A DNA stretch of 32,023 bases from Tannerellaceae bacterium (GTDB taxonomy: Bacteria > Bacteroidota > Bacteroidia > Bacteroidales > Tannerellaceae): NCBI GenBank assembly GCA_021204405.1, contig JAJPZJ010000167.1, positions 1 to 32,023 of the forward strand. Direction: 5' to 3'. Each line of letters opens with the position of its first letter. Within the stretch, counting starts at the first letter, position 1. A model generated the notes under the pieces. The model saw only the letters and a list, made by a program, of their open reading frames with translations. It ran no database searches and was not told the origin of the DNA. Below, one piece after another: positions 8,422 through 17,150 of the stretch. The translations under genes were made by a program, and so were the position numbers.

Positions 8422-9291
8422 TTAGATCCTGTTGAGTACAAGTTCAATAAGTCCGGTTAACGAACCTTTATATTCGGTATTCATATGCTTATTTAGACGT
8501 CCGGCTATAATGCAACAAACAGTCATTGCTTTATGTCCCATAAGGGCAGCTAATCCGGCCAGTGAAGAGCTTTCCATTTCATAGTTGGTGATCTGCTGGT
8601 CTTTATACCGGAATGCTTCTATTTTCTGATTTAGTTGAGGATCGGTAAGAGGTAACCGTACCATACGTCCCTGTGGTCCATAAAAACCGTTAGCGGCGAT
8701 AGTAACTCCCAGTATGATATCTTTCCGGCAAACCCGGTTAATAAGTTCTGCATCGGCTGTTACTACATAGGGTAATAATCTTTCTATTTTCCAATCCAGT
8801 TGGGAAACCAACTCTTTTTCCATTCCGGTATCCCGGATCGGTTCGGTATTGGCATAGAAATAGATAACTCCATCAAAGCCGATTGATTTATTGGCTGCCA
8901 CATAAGTGCCGATAGGGGTAAAAGGCTGAAGACCCCCGGATGTTCCGATCCGTACCAGTGTGAGTTGCCGGAAAGTTTCTTTAATTGTTCGGGTTTTAAA
9001 ATCAATGTTAGCCAGTGCATCCAGTTCTGTTAGTACAATATCAATATTGTCTGTACCTATACCGTGTGAAACCACAGTAAGCCGTTTCCCCTGATAGGAA
9101 CCGGTTATGGTATGGAACTCACGACTGGTAATATCACACTCTATGAAGTCGAAATAGGAGGAAACAGTAGATACCCGCTCCGGATCACCAACCAGAATAA
9201 TCTTATCTGCCAGTTGCTCAGGTTTGAGATGCAGATGGAATGCGCTTCCATCTGCATTTATAATTAATTCCGAATCGAGTATAACTCTCAT
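8422..9291 (-). CDS. Nucleoside phosphorylase, uridine phosphorylase-like
   Basis: This 289-residue protein belongs to the PNP/UDP hexameric family, which splits nucleosides with phosphate in the cytoplasm for pyrimidine salvage. It shows the phosphate-binding GDPERV segment near residue 43, the VRIGTSGGLQ loop, and the ribose/base region with YEMESSSLAGLAALMGH. The C-terminal part keeps the Glu of the EMESS motif typical of uridine phosphorylases. The ATG at 9291 is preferred to an upstream in-frame TTG at 9375, because the latter would overlap floA deeply. It is the last gene of an operon after floA (7-bp gap). Substrate specificity (uridine versus purine nucleosides) is not certain. Confidence 0.85.
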   Translation of the reverse strand: MRVILDSELIINADGSAFHLHLKPEQLADKIILVGDPERVSTVSSYFDFIECDITSREFHTITGSYQGKRLTVVSHGIGTDNIDIVLTELDALANIDFKTRTIKETFRQLTLVRIGTSGGLQPFTPIGTYVAANKSIGFDGVIYFYANTEPIRDTGMEKELVSQLDWKIERLLPYVVTADAELINRVCRKDIILGVTIAANGFYGPQGRMVRLPLTDPQLNQKIEAFRYKDQQITNYEMESSSLAGLAALMGHKAMTVCCIIAGRLNKHMNTEYKGSLTGLIELVLNRI

Positions 9292-9298
9292 TGGGCTA

Positions 9299-10294
9299 TT
9301 AATCTTTACTAATAGGTTTTGAGCCTGCTCCGCTTGGCTTAGCGATTGCCTCACGCATAGAGGTGTCGGCTTCAATATTCTTCATTTTATAATAGTCCAT
9401 AATACCCAGGTTGCCTGAACGAAATGCTTCGGCCATTGCTTTTGGTACTTCGGCTTCGGCTTCAATTACTTTGGCTCGTGCTTCCTGAGCTTTGGCTTTC
9501 ATTTCCTGCTCGGAAGCTACAGCCATTGCGCGACGTTCCTCGGCTTTCGCCTGAGCAATATTTTTATCAGCTTGTGCTTGGTCCATCTGAAGTACGGCAC
9601 CAATATTTTTACCAATGTCGATATCTGCGATGTCAATAGATAAGATTTCGAAAGCCGTACCGGCATCAAGTCCTTTACGAAGAACCAGCCTGGAGATGGA
9701 ATCCGGATTTTCTAATACGGTTTTGTGGCTTTCGGATGATCCGATGGACGAAACAATCCCTTCACCCACACGGGCCAGAATAGTATCTTCACCGGCTCCT
9801 CCTACCAGTTGGCGGATGCTTGCCCGTACTGTTACACGTGCTTTGGCAATAAGCTGGATACCATCTTTTGCTACTGCAGCAACTGGAGGCGTATCAATCA
9901 CTTTAGGATTTACCGACATCTGTACCGCCTGGAACACATCACGGCCCGCCAGATCAATAGCTGTTGCCATCTGAAAAGGTAAATCTATATTTGCTTTAGA
10001 GGCCGATACCAGTGCATGTACTACTCTTTCTACGTGTCCGCCGGCCAGATAATGTGCTTCCAGTTCATCACGGGTCAATGATTTAATGCCGGCTTTGTAT
10101 GCTTCAATCATAGCGCGTGTAATTATGTAAGGAGGCACATTACGGATACGCATCAGAAATAATTGGATTAAGGAAATATGTACACCGGACACTTTGGCTG
10201 ATATCCAAAGCAGGAAGGGCACATAATAGAAAAATACAATTAGTAGCAACACTGCTGCTCCTAAAAGAATTAGAGGAAAAAAGCTCATTTCCAT
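9299..10294 (-). CDS. floA: Flotillin-like protein FloA (UPF0365)
   Basis: This 331-residue protein has one N-terminal membrane segment ([20 protein letters not shown], about residues 5-24). It is followed by an SPFH-type domain and an Ala/Glu-rich coiled coil (about residues 235-300, with [20 protein letters not shown]). FloA scaffolds membrane microdomains and affects membrane fluidity. The family is conserved from Bacillus to Bacteroidetes and usually pairs with an NfeD protein, as here (NfeD upstream, 26-bp gap). The length is normal for the family. Confidence 0.93.
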   Translation of the reverse strand: MEMSFFPLILLGAAVLLLIVFFYYVPFLLWISAKVSGVHISLIQLFLMRIRNVPPYIITRAMIEAYKAGIKSLTRDELEAHYLAGGHVERVVHALVSASKANIDLPFQMATAIDLAGRDVFQAVQMSVNPKVIDTPPVAAVAKDGIQLIAKARVTVRASIRQLVGGAGEDTILARVGEGIVSSIGSSESHKTVLENPDSISRLVLRKGLDAGTAFEILSIDIADIDIGKNIGAVLQMDQAQADKNIAQAKAEERRAMAVASEQEMKAKAQEARAKVIEAEAEVPKAMAEAFRSGNLGIMDYYKMKNIEADTSMREAIAKPSGAGSKPISKD

Positions 10295-10320
10295 ACTTGA
10301 TTTTATTTAGATTATAACTA

Positions 10321-10794
10321 TTAAATTTCTTCTTTTTTCTCGGTTACTATTACATTATAGCCATCCACATGAACGACTACAAGGGGAACTTCTTCGTCGA
10401 TAAACCCCTCTTCTGATTTAGCTTCTACCACAATACCGTTTATGGTTGCTTTCCCTATGGGTGCTAAACGTGATAAAGTAATTCCTTCGTCACCGGGATT
10501 GATTCCCAATTCACGGCTGGAAGTAAGTTTCGAATCTGCATTCGTATGAAGTGCAACCCTATTCAGTGATTTGGATTTGACCAACCAGATAAATGCGATT
10601 GTAAAAGTGCATATGAATAATAATAGAGTTATATTTCCCATGAAGCTACTTACTGAATAGGCATAAAATAATCCTCCTATAGCAAATATTCCACCTCCGA
10701 TTCCTGCAAGCGTAATACCTGGTAACAGGAATATTTCTATTAAGACCAGTACAATAGCGACAAGCATTAAAAATATAATAAACACTAAATCCAT
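10321..10794 (-). CDS. NfeD-family membrane protein
   Basis: This 157-residue short NfeD protein has two or three hydrophobic segments in its first 75 residues (including VFIIFLMLVAIVLVLIEIFL and a second at about 45-68). A C-terminal OB-fold-like beta domain follows (from about residue 85: GDEGITLSRLAPIGKATING). Such proteins are partners of SPFH/flotillin proteins, and the gene lies between the TPR gene (11-bp gap) and floA. It lacks the ClpP-like protease domain of long NfeD proteins. Confidence 0.85.
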   Translation of the reverse strand: MDLVFIIFLMLVAIVLVLIEIFLLPGITLAGIGGGIFAIGGLFYAYSVSSFMGNITLLLFICTFTIAFIWLVKSKSLNRVALHTNADSKLTSSRELGINPGDEGITLSRLAPIGKATINGIVVEAKSEEGFIDEEVPLVVVHVDGYNVIVTEKKEEI

Positions 10795-10805
10795 AGGTAA
10801 CCTTT

Positions 10806-12245
10806 TTATCTGTTTTTACGCAAATAGCTTATTTCTGCATTCCGGGCTTTTTTCTCTATCTCATCCGGCTGTACAAGTAATTGGTTTAATTTCTCTTCAG
10901 CCTGTAATATAGCAGGTTTTAATTGATCTTTCTGTGCCCGGTTGCCTTCAATATAAGAATGGCGTAGTTGTTCCAACTGTTCTTCTACCTCTTTGATCTG
11001 CCTATTCAGATCCACTACTTTTGAATAATGGTTATGTGCTTCGGGGCTCTGGATCTCGTCCATCTTATAGTAAACTACCTGGTTACTAATAACAAATTCA
11101 AAATCTTTATCAATCTGGAAATCTCCGTAAGGTATTTCCTGATAGGCCAGTTCAACCAAATCCTGATAGTCTGCTCCTGCACGCCAGGTAGAACTGATAG
11201 GAACCAGGGAAGCACGTTGCCGTTTCATCTCTATGTCATCCCCTTCCACCCGGATTGGAAAATCATTCGGGATAAAAAGATATAAACAAACTTTTCCTTC
11301 CGGCTGGAATCTGTCAGACGCGAACCATCCCAGGTTTTTTGCTTCATCAAATACGATCATATAATCGTTGAAAGGAGAGTTGAAAGGCATACCCAATTGT
11401 TCGGGAGCCAGGTAGGTGTCAGAGTTGGTATTGTAACGCGTTACAAACAGGTCGTAACCACCAATTGTACCATTCCCTTTGGAAGCATAATAAATTGTTA
11501 CACCATCTGTCAGTACAAACGGGAAGTTATTATCCTCTTCTGTTGGGTTGATGTTAGCAGGAAGCTGGTTTTCATCTCCCCAATCTTCCAGTAATTTAGA
11601 TTGGGTGAACAGGCTGTAACGGCCATTTTCAGCCAACTGTCCATAATATATTTTATCACCTTTCTGGTTTATATATACGGTAGAGGCAGTATTGCCTCCC
11701 AGGAAAAATTCATTGTAGGGTAAGATTGAGCCACTTTCTTCACTCAGAATATAAGCCGACAGGAAGTTGTCTTTATTTACAATTACACTGTCTATTACCT
11801 GTACTGCTTCTACCCGGTCGAGCATGCGCTGTGCAGTTTCTGCGGCTTGCATACGCTCTTCAAATACTTCCGTGTTTTCTTTCTTTTTGGCAAGAATATT
11901 AATATATTCTTCGTACAATTCGGCGGCTTCTTCAAACCTGTAACTCTGCATGTAGAGTTGAGCCAGGTATCTGAATGACTCCTGTACTTTTCGTTTTACC
12001 CCAACCTGCAAATGTTTGGCTGCAGTCTCCAGATCGCCTGTTTCATAACAACATACTCCGTACCAGTGGTTGTAGGAAGAATTAGAGGGAGCCTGTTTTA
12101 CCAACCGTTCAAATACGGGTTTAGCTTCCTCATATTGTCCTTCACTGTATAACTTCTTAGCCTGGTCGAGAGTCTGCGCTTGTATACTAAAGCTGAGTAG
12201 TAATATGCCTATTGTAAAAAACAGTTTTTTGCCAAGTGGGTTCAT
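10806..12245 (-). CDS. Exported TPR and beta-propeller (PD40-like) protein
   Basis: This 479-residue protein starts with a Sec signal peptide (GKKLFFTIGILLLSFSIQAQ). TPR repeats follow (about residues 25-125: AKKLYSEGQYEEAKPVFERL, then GDLETAAKHLQ and YRFEEAAELYEEYIN), and a middle region of WD40/PD40-like blades (GDKIYYG, VTIYYASKGNGTIGGYDLFV, NLGWFASDRF). The C terminus is a coiled coil (about residues 415-465). This TPR-PD40 layout is common in Bacteroidetes envelope proteins, some linked to OmpA or gliding/secretion machines. No OmpA domain is present here. No cysteine follows the signal peptide, so it is probably periplasmic. It is the first gene of the nfeD-floA-phosphorylase operon and its exact function is unknown. 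Confidence 0.8.
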   Translation of the reverse strand: MNPLGKKLFFTIGILLLSFSIQAQTLDQAKKLYSEGQYEEAKPVFERLVKQAPSNSSYNHWYGVCCYETGDLETAAKHLQVGVKRKVQESFRYLAQLYMQSYRFEEAAELYEEYINILAKKKENTEVFEERMQAAETAQRMLDRVEAVQVIDSVIVNKDNFLSAYILSEESGSILPYNEFFLGGNTASTVYINQKGDKIYYGQLAENGRYSLFTQSKLLEDWGDENQLPANINPTEEDNNFPFVLTDGVTIYYASKGNGTIGGYDLFVTRYNTNSDTYLAPEQLGMPFNSPFNDYMIVFDEAKNLGWFASDRFQPEGKVCLYLFIPNDFPIRVEGDDIEMKRQRASLVPISSTWRAGADYQDLVELAYQEIPYGDFQIDKDFEFVISNQVVYYKMDEIQSPEAHNHYSKVVDLNRQIKEVEEQLEQLRHSYIEGNRAQKDQLKPAILQAEEKLNQLLVQPDEIEKKARNAEISYLRKNR

Positions 12246-12276
12246 TACGCCTTAATCTATTAAAATTATACAAATT

Positions 12277-12284
12277 CAAAGATA
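12277..12284 (-). promoter_or_regulatory. Candidate -7 box for the TPR-nfeD-floA operon
   Basis: The minus strand reads TATCTTTG, 31 bp before the ATG at 12245, matching TAnnTTTG. Confidence 0.45.
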
Positions 12285-12327
12285 ATAATAATTTTACAGC
12301 TATAGGTGTTTCAAGCCATAAAAATAG

Positions 12328-12335
12328 TACTTTTG
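12328..12335 (+). promoter_or_regulatory. Candidate -7 box for ttcA
   Basis: TACTTTTG matches TAnnTTTG, 22 bp before the ATG at 12358. It diverges from the TPR operon box. Confidence 0.45.
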
Positions 12336-12357
12336 TGTTGCAATTTAAAATAGAGAG

Positions 12358-13107
12358 ATGGCAAAACTGACAGAGGATGAATTGCTTTTCCGTAAAGTGG
12401 AAGAGAAGGTGAAACGTGCTATTTTTGAGTATGGGTTGATTGTGAATGGTGACAGGGTACTGATTGGATTATCCGGAGGGAAAGATTCTTTAGCTTTGCT
12501 TGAATTATTGGGTAGGCGCTCGCGTATTTTTAATCCTAAATTTGAGGTGATGGTTACGCATATTATCATGACTAATATTCCTTACCGTTCCGATCTGGAG
12601 TACCTGAAAGGGCTGGCCGGTCAGTATAATATTCCTTTTATAGTCTATGAAACAGCTTTTGATGCTTCGACAGATACACGTAAATCTCCCTGTTTCCTTT
12701 GTTCCTGGACACGCCGGAAAGCTTTGTTTGATATAGCTAAGAAATATAACTGTAATAAAATTGCTTTAGGGCATCATCAGGACGATATGATCGAAACTTT
12801 GTTAATGAATATGATCCATCAGGGAGCGATCGGTACTATGCCTCCTAAATTAAAGATGGACAAGTTTGAGATGGAGATTATCCGTCCGTTGTGTTTATTA
12901 CAGGAAGCGGAACTGGTTAGAATCGCCACGTGGAGAGAATATAGTAAACAACTCAAAAACTGTCCCTATGAAAAAGGATCAAGCCGTTCGGATATTAAAC
13001 GGATCGTAGGTGAATTGCAGAAGATCAATCCGGAAGCCCGGTATAGCCTTTGGAATAGTATGAGTAATATTCAGGAGGATTATCTGCCCCGGAAGGTAGA
13101 TTTTTAG
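12358..13107 (+). CDS. ttcA: tRNA 2-thiocytidine biosynthesis-type ATPase
   Basis: This 249-residue PP-loop ATPase has SGGKDSLALLELL (about residues 39-51). It also has the cysteine pair in SPCFLCSWTRRKALF that TtcA-type enzymes use to bind an Fe-S cluster, and the GHHQDDMIETLLMN motif. TtcA thiolates C32 of certain tRNAs. The length is somewhat shorter than the E. coli enzyme, and related TtcA-like paralogues (TtuA/CTU1 type) cannot be excluded. The gene stands alone, divergent from the TPR operon and convergent with miaA, with an inverted-repeat element between. Confidence 0.8.
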   Translation: MAKLTEDELLFRKVEEKVKRAIFEYGLIVNGDRVLIGLSGGKDSLALLELLGRRSRIFNPKFEVMVTHIIMTNIPYRSDLEYLKGLAGQYNIPFIVYETAFDASTDTRKSPCFLCSWTRRKALFDIAKKYNCNKIALGHHQDDMIETLLMNMIHQGAIGTMPPKLKMDKFEMEIIRPLCLLQEAELVRIATWREYSKQLKNCPYEKGSSRSDIKRIVGELQKINPEARYSLWNSMSNIQEDYLPRKVDF

Positions 13108-13164
13108 TGGAATATATTTAAACTCTTTCAAGACTTTGTGATAATTATTGATCTTATTTTATTC

Positions 13165-13264
13165 TGTTTTCCGCGAAGGCAGGGATCGCACCAGAACAGA
13201 CAGGAATCAACTTTTTTATTTGAAAGGGTCACTTCTTTTGCGATCCCCGCTTTCTCGGGGAACA
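13165..13264. repeat. Long inverted-repeat element, copy 2
   Basis: The left arm (13165-13190, core CCGCGAAGGCAGGGATCGCA) and right arm (13239-13264) are imperfectly complementary. The left arm and the next dozen bases (to AGACAG) align with copy 1 at 5809-5846. It lies between the convergent ttcA and miaA genes, where a hairpin could stop transcription from either side. Copy 2 has more arm mismatches than copy 1. A short open frame across it (13148-13345) has no protein-like character. Confidence 0.78.
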
Positions 13265-13320
13265 GGTGGTATTTTAATTTATAAATATTTTCCATTCGAT
13301 CCAAGAAAGAACATCGAAGG

Positions 13321-14226
13321 TTATGATTTTTCTAATTGTTTGTGAATATAATCCAAAATATTTTTTTCTTCTTCCGGATGGAACCAACTAATCTCCTGGT
13401 CCCGTTTGAACCAGGTCATCTGTTTTCGTGCATACACACGGGAGTTTCGTTTGATTTTTTCAATGGCGAAATCAAGCTCCCATTCATTATCAAAATACTG
13501 GAATAGTTCTTTATAGCCGACTGTATTAAGTGAATTCAGCTGTCGGTAAGGGTATACTTGGCGGGCTTCTTCTATTAGTCCGTTGGCAATCATTTGGTCT
13601 ACCCGCAGGTTTATCCGGTTATATAGCTCTTCCCGGTCGCGTGTAAGCCCTATCTTAATGATTTTAAAAGGGCGTTTTTTAGCTTTGTTTGTACGGAAAA
13701 AAGAGAAAGGTTTGCCTGTCTGTCGGCAGATCTCAACAGCATGAATCACCCGTTTATAATTTTTCCGGTCTACTTCTTTATAATGTTCCGGGTCAGCGAT
13801 ACGTAACTCTTCCAATATATTATCCAACCCTTCCTGCTCATATTGTTTATAAAGCGCATCCCGTATATCCTGCCGGATGGTAGGTATCTCATCTATCCCC
13901 TTGCATACGGCATCAATATACATCATCGAACCACCTGTCATCACTAGTGTGGGGTGGGAGGGAAAAAGCTGGCCAGCCAGTGTAAGTACTTCTTCTTCAA
14001 AATTACTAGCACTGTAATAGTCAGTAAGTTCCAGTGTACCTACCAGATAATGTTTTACTCGTGCTAACTGTTCGGAAGTAGGGGCGGCCGTACCAATTTT
14101 CAGGTCCTTATAAAGCTGCCGGGAGTCGGAAGAAATAATAGGCGAATGAAAATGCTCAGCAATCCGGAGGCTTAGTTCTGTTTTACCAACTCCGGTAGGG
14201 CCGAGCAGAACAATGAGGGTATTCAT
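13321..14226 (-). CDS. miaA: tRNA dimethylallyltransferase
   Basis: This 301-residue MiaA adds a dimethylallyl group to N6 of A37 in tRNAs reading UNN codons. It has the P-loop GPTGVGKTE at residues 9-17, the [18 protein letters not shown] motif that binds the substrate base, the insert with its own variability, and the C-terminal [12 protein letters not shown] motif. The length is normal. The ATG at 14226 lies inside the end of the upstream gene, whose frame runs 44 bp further, so the two are probably translationally coupled. Confidence 0.95.
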   Translation of the reverse strand: MNTLIVLLGPTGVGKTELSLRIAEHFHSPIISSDSRQLYKDLKIGTAAPTSEQLARVKHYLVGTLELTDYYSASNFEEEVLTLAGQLFPSHPTLVMTGGSMMYIDAVCKGIDEIPTIRQDIRDALYKQYEQEGLDNILEELRIADPEHYKEVDRKNYKRVIHAVEICRQTGKPFSFFRTNKAKKRPFKIIKIGLTRDREELYNRINLRVDQMIANGLIEEARQVYPYRQLNSLNTVGYKELFQYFDNEWELDFAIEKIKRNSRVYARKQMTWFKRDQEISWFHPEEEKNILDYIHKQLEKS

Positions 14227-14791
14227 TTATTAAAAAACGTTCGTCGCCAAAAGGATCGTCGGCCGGTATATCACCCAGCCCTTCAAAACCTTCTTTATCC
14301 AGCTCTTCCAGGTCAAATTCGGAATCACCGTAGAAATCTTCACCTATTTCGTTTGTGATACCTTTTATATCTACGTCGTCAAACGATACAAATTGTTCGG
14401 GAGCCAGACCGATTGACCGGCTGCAAACAGCTTTATCCAGGTTTTGTCCGGGCACGATCTCACGCAGTTCCATAAAGAAAGCGCGTTTGGTCATATAATC
14501 AAAGACGAACATAAGTTTTTGCTGTTCATCTTCCAGTAACTCTTCCAGTTTAGTCTCGGCCATCACATAGTTATCCACTTCCGAAGTAGTATCCATTTCG
14601 ATAAGGGTGATTTCCGTATTCTTACTCCAGTCGTCATCACAGATAAAGAAGGAACACATCTGGTCTTTTGTGTATCCAACGCAGTCTAAAATTGCATCGT
14701 ACAGTTCCAGGAAGGTTGCTTCCGAATCAATTTTAATTTCGCGTCTGAAGTCGTCTACTTCATCTGATAGAATAAGAAATCTGAATAGCAT
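14183..14791 (-). CDS. Acidic conserved protein, IS1096 TnpR/pRiA4b ORF-3-like family
   Basis: This protein of about 202 residues starts [19 protein letters not shown]. It resembles the plasmid pRiA4b ORF-3/IS1096 passenger-type proteins that sit between lpxA and miaA in Bacteroidales. Its N-terminal 130 residues form the recognisable domain ([37 protein letters not shown]). The tail is very acidic (about residues 145-190, rich in Asp/Glu). The ATG at 14791 is chosen over an in-frame TTG at 14818, because a -7 box (14816-14823) overlaps the latter. Function is unknown and no transposase is nearby. The 44-bp overlap with miaA is unusually long; the last 14 residues may be a recent read-through extension. 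Confidence 0.75.
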   Translation of the reverse strand: MLFRFLILSDEVDDFRREIKIDSEATFLELYDAILDCVGYTKDQMCSFFICDDDWSKNTEITLIEMDTTSEVDNYVMAETKLEELLEDEQQKLMFVFDYMTKRAFFMELREIVPGQNLDKAVCSRSIGLAPEQFVSFDDVDIKGITNEIGEDFYGDSEFDLEELDKEGFEGLGDIPADDPFGDERFLINEYPHCSARPYRSW

Positions 14792-14815
14792 AGTTATATA
14801 AGTTTTTTGTTGGTT

Positions 14816-14823
14816 CAAATGTA
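14816..14823 (-). promoter_or_regulatory. Candidate -7 box that fixes the start of the 14791 gene
   Basis: The minus strand reads TACATTTG, a match to TAnnTTTG. It gives a transcription start near 14810, downstream of the TTG at 14818, so translation should begin at the ATG at 14791. Confidence 0.45.
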
Positions 14824-14851
14824 ATAAAATATTTATTCCTTCTTATAATAT

Positions 14852-14891
14852 ACATACAATAAAAAAGCAAGACATACAATAAAAAAGCAAG
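14852..14891. repeat. Perfect 20-bp tandem duplication
   Basis: Two identical units, 14852-14871 and 14872-14891, each read ACATACAATAAAAAAGCAAG. The second unit overlaps the 3' arm and T tract of the lpxA terminator, so the duplication copied part of that signal. Confidence 0.92.
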
Positions 14892-14915
14892 CCCTGAAAA
14901 GACCTGCTTTTATAT
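14881..14915 (-). terminator. Rho-independent terminator after lpxA
   Basis: On the minus strand AAAAGCAGGTC pairs with GGGCTTGCTTTT (about 11 pairs including G-U) around a short loop, followed by T6. A second hairpin (14921-14954, arms around GCGAAG and CTTTCGC) lies between it and the lpxA stop. Confidence 0.7.
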
Positions 14916-14959
14916 AGCTGAAAAAGAGCGAAGCGTTAATTCTTTCGCCTTTTTAATTT

Positions 14960-15745
14960 TTAGTCGTCGATAGATCCCCTTACAATACCGCGTGTAGACG
15001 ATTTGATAAATCCAAGTATCATATCACGTTCTACACCTGGCTGGCATTCGGTTTCAATACAACGCAGTGCTTCCGTATTGTTTAATCCACGGGTATATAA
15101 GGTACGGTAAATATCCTGTATCAGGAATACCTGTTCATTGGTGAAGCCACGGCGGCGTAATCCCACAATATTAATTCCACAATATACGATAGGATCGCGT
15201 CCGATCAGGGTGTACGGAGGAATATCTTTCCCTATACGCGAACCTCCCTGTATCATTACGTGCTGTGAGATACGGCAGAACTGGTGTACAAGGCTACCGC
15301 CACTGATAATTGCAAAATCATCAATCTCAACTTCTCCGGCCAGCTGAGAAGCATTCCCGATAATAATATTGTTTTTCAGTTCACAGTCGTGGGCAATATG
15401 CGAATAGGCCATTATAAGGCAGTTGTTTCCTACTACTGTTTTTCCTTTGGCGGCAGTTCCACGGTTGATAGTTGCACACTCGCGAATGGTCGTATTATCA
15501 CCAATTTCGGCAGTAGTGGTCTCACCTTTAAACTTGAGGTCCTGAGGAACACCTGCGATTACTGCACCTGGGAATATCTGGCAATTATTTCCGATATGCG
15601 CACCGTTCAGGATAGTAGCATGTGAATAGATACGGCAGTTATCGCCTATTACAACGTCCTCTTCAATAACAGCAAACGGATCGATCGTTACATTCTTTCC
15701 GATCTTTGCATTAGGATGTACAACTGCTAAAGTGGGTTGGTCCAT
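14960..15745 (-). CDS. lpxA: Acyl-[ACP]--UDP-N-acetylglucosamine O-acyltransferase
   Basis: This 261-residue left-handed beta-helix protein has many hexapeptide repeats (for example IGDNCRIYSHATI, IGNNCQIFPGAVI). The catalytic His is in SHIAHDCELKNN (about residue 124). LpxA performs the first step of lipid A synthesis, adding a 3-hydroxyacyl chain to UDP-GlcNAc in the cytoplasm. The gene follows lpxC-fabZ with a 12-bp gap in the usual Bacteroidetes order lpxD, lpxC-fabZ, lpxA. The C-terminal helical bundle is present and the length is normal. Confidence 0.96.
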   Translation of the reverse strand: MDQPTLAVVHPNAKIGKNVTIDPFAVIEEDVVIGDNCRIYSHATILNGAHIGNNCQIFPGAVIAGVPQDLKFKGETTTAEIGDNTTIRECATINRGTAAKGKTVVGNNCLIMAYSHIAHDCELKNNIIIGNASQLAGEVEIDDFAIISGGSLVHQFCRISQHVMIQGGSRIGKDIPPYTLIGRDPIVYCGINIVGLRRRGFTNEQVFLIQDIYRTLYTRGLNNTEALRCIETECQPGVERDMILGFIKSSTRGIVRGSIDD

Positions 15746-15757
15746 TTTATTTCGTTA

Positions 15758-17143
15758 TTATTTGTTTTTGATAATTTGTGCCATAAATTCTGCTTCCGTA
15801 ACGAGTTTCTCACCCACAAATGCATGTCCTTTCATGGTGGAAATACCACGGCGGATAGGGGCAAGTAATTCCAGGCGCAGGATTAATGTGTCACCGGGTA
15901 CTACTTTTTGGCGGAACTTTACTCCGTCTATTTTCATAAAATAGGTAGAATAACGTTCCGGTTCATCTACAGAGTTCAATACCAGTAGACCACCGGTTTG
16001 TGCCATTGCTTCCACGATCAGTACGCCAGGTGTAACCGGTTCTTGTGGGAAATGGCCTGTAAAGAAAGGCTCGTCGCCTGTAATATTTTTGATACCAACA
16101 ATATGATTGCTACCGATCTCAATGATCTTGTCTACCAACAGAAAAGGATAACGGTGAGGTAATAACTCTTTGATCCGGTTAATATCCATGAATGGAGCAT
16201 CGTTCGGGTCGTAAACAGGCGCCTGCACTTCATTCAGTTTGATATCTTTCCGTATCATACGTACCAGTTGGTTATTGATCTTGTGCCCGGGGCGGGTAGC
16301 TATTACACGGCCTTTGATTGGTTTACCGATCAGGGCAAGATCGCCCATGATATCCAGTAACTTATGCCGTGCCGGTTCGTTATCGAAAACGAGCGGTTTA
16401 TTATTGATATATCCCAGTTCATTTACCTTTTTCCTTGGAATCCCTACTGTATCGGCCAGTTTATCAAGCATTTCCTGAGAAATTTTCTGGTCGTAAATCA
16501 CAATTGCATTATCCAGGTTACCCCCTTTAATCAGGTTGTTTTGCAGGAGAGTTTCTACTTCACGCACAAAAACAAAAGTACGCGAGGCTGCTATTTGTTC
16601 AGGGAATTCCTGCATATTACTCAGGGTTGCAAACTGATTGGCAAGCACCGGTGAGTTAAATGAGATCAGGGCATTTATACTGAATTTATCGTCTGGTAAT
16701 ATAATGAGTGAAGAGCCAGTCTCTTCATCTATTACTTCAATTTTATGCTTTACGATGTAGCAATCTTTTGGAGAGTTTTGTTTCACTACACCTACTTTTT
16801 GTATTCCCTCGGTAAAATAGCGCGAACTACCATCGAGAATCGGAAATTCCGGAGCATTTACTTCTATCAGGCAATTATCTATTTCAAATGCATACAGGGC
16901 TGCCATAGCATGCTCAATTGTACTTACTTTTACATCATTTTTAGTAAGTACAGTTCCGCGTTGTGTATTGGTTACATTTTCGGCCAGTGCTTCGATTATC
17001 GGTTGGCCTTCTATATCTATACGTTTAATTTTATACCCATGATTTTCAGGCGCCGGATTGAATCTTATTTCGATATCCAATCCTGTATGCAATCCTTTGC
17101 CATGCAAAGAAAAACTGCTTGCAAGCGTCTTTTGTTTCTGCAT
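15758..17143 (-). CDS. lpxC-fabZ: Bifunctional UDP-3-O-acyl-GlcNAc deacetylase / 3-hydroxyacyl-ACP dehydratase
   Basis: This 461-residue protein is a natural fusion. Residues 1-300 are LpxC, the zinc deacetylase that commits the cell to lipid A synthesis, with zinc-ligand motifs [10 protein letters not shown] and [14 protein letters not shown]. Residues 315-461 are FabZ, with [13 protein letters not shown] and the catalytic [20 protein letters not shown]. FabZ dehydrates 3-hydroxyacyl-ACP, the acyl donor that LpxA and LpxD also use, so the fusion joins competing branches. The fusion is normal for Bacteroidetes. The gene lies 7 bp after lpxD. Confidence 0.97.
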   Translation of the reverse strand: MQKQKTLASSFSLHGKGLHTGLDIEIRFNPAPENHGYKIKRIDIEGQPIIEALAENVTNTQRGTVLTKNDVKVSTIEHAMAALYAFEIDNCLIEVNAPEFPILDGSSRYFTEGIQKVGVVKQNSPKDCYIVKHKIEVIDEETGSSLIILPDDKFSINALISFNSPVLANQFATLSNMQEFPEQIAASRTFVFVREVETLLQNNLIKGGNLDNAIVIYDQKISQEMLDKLADTVGIPRKKVNELGYINNKPLVFDNEPARHKLLDIMGDLALIGKPIKGRVIATRPGHKINNQLVRMIRKDIKLNEVQAPVYDPNDAPFMDINRIKELLPHRYPFLLVDKIIEIGSNHIVGIKNITGDEPFFTGHFPQEPVTPGVLIVEAMAQTGGLLVLNSVDEPERYSTYFMKIDGVKFRQKVVPGDTLILRLELLAPIRRGISTMKGHAFVGEKLVTEAEFMAQIIKNK

Positions 17144-17150
17144 AATGTTT

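Noticed and set aside
13148-13345. 65-residue open frame on the plus strand
   Set aside because: It runs through the inverted-repeat element and has no protein-like composition or family resemblance.
14183-14818. Mobile element suggested by the IS1096/pRiA4b ORF-3-like family name
   Set aside because: No transposase, terminal repeats or target duplications are seen, and the gene sits in a stable housekeeping context next to miaA and lpxA.
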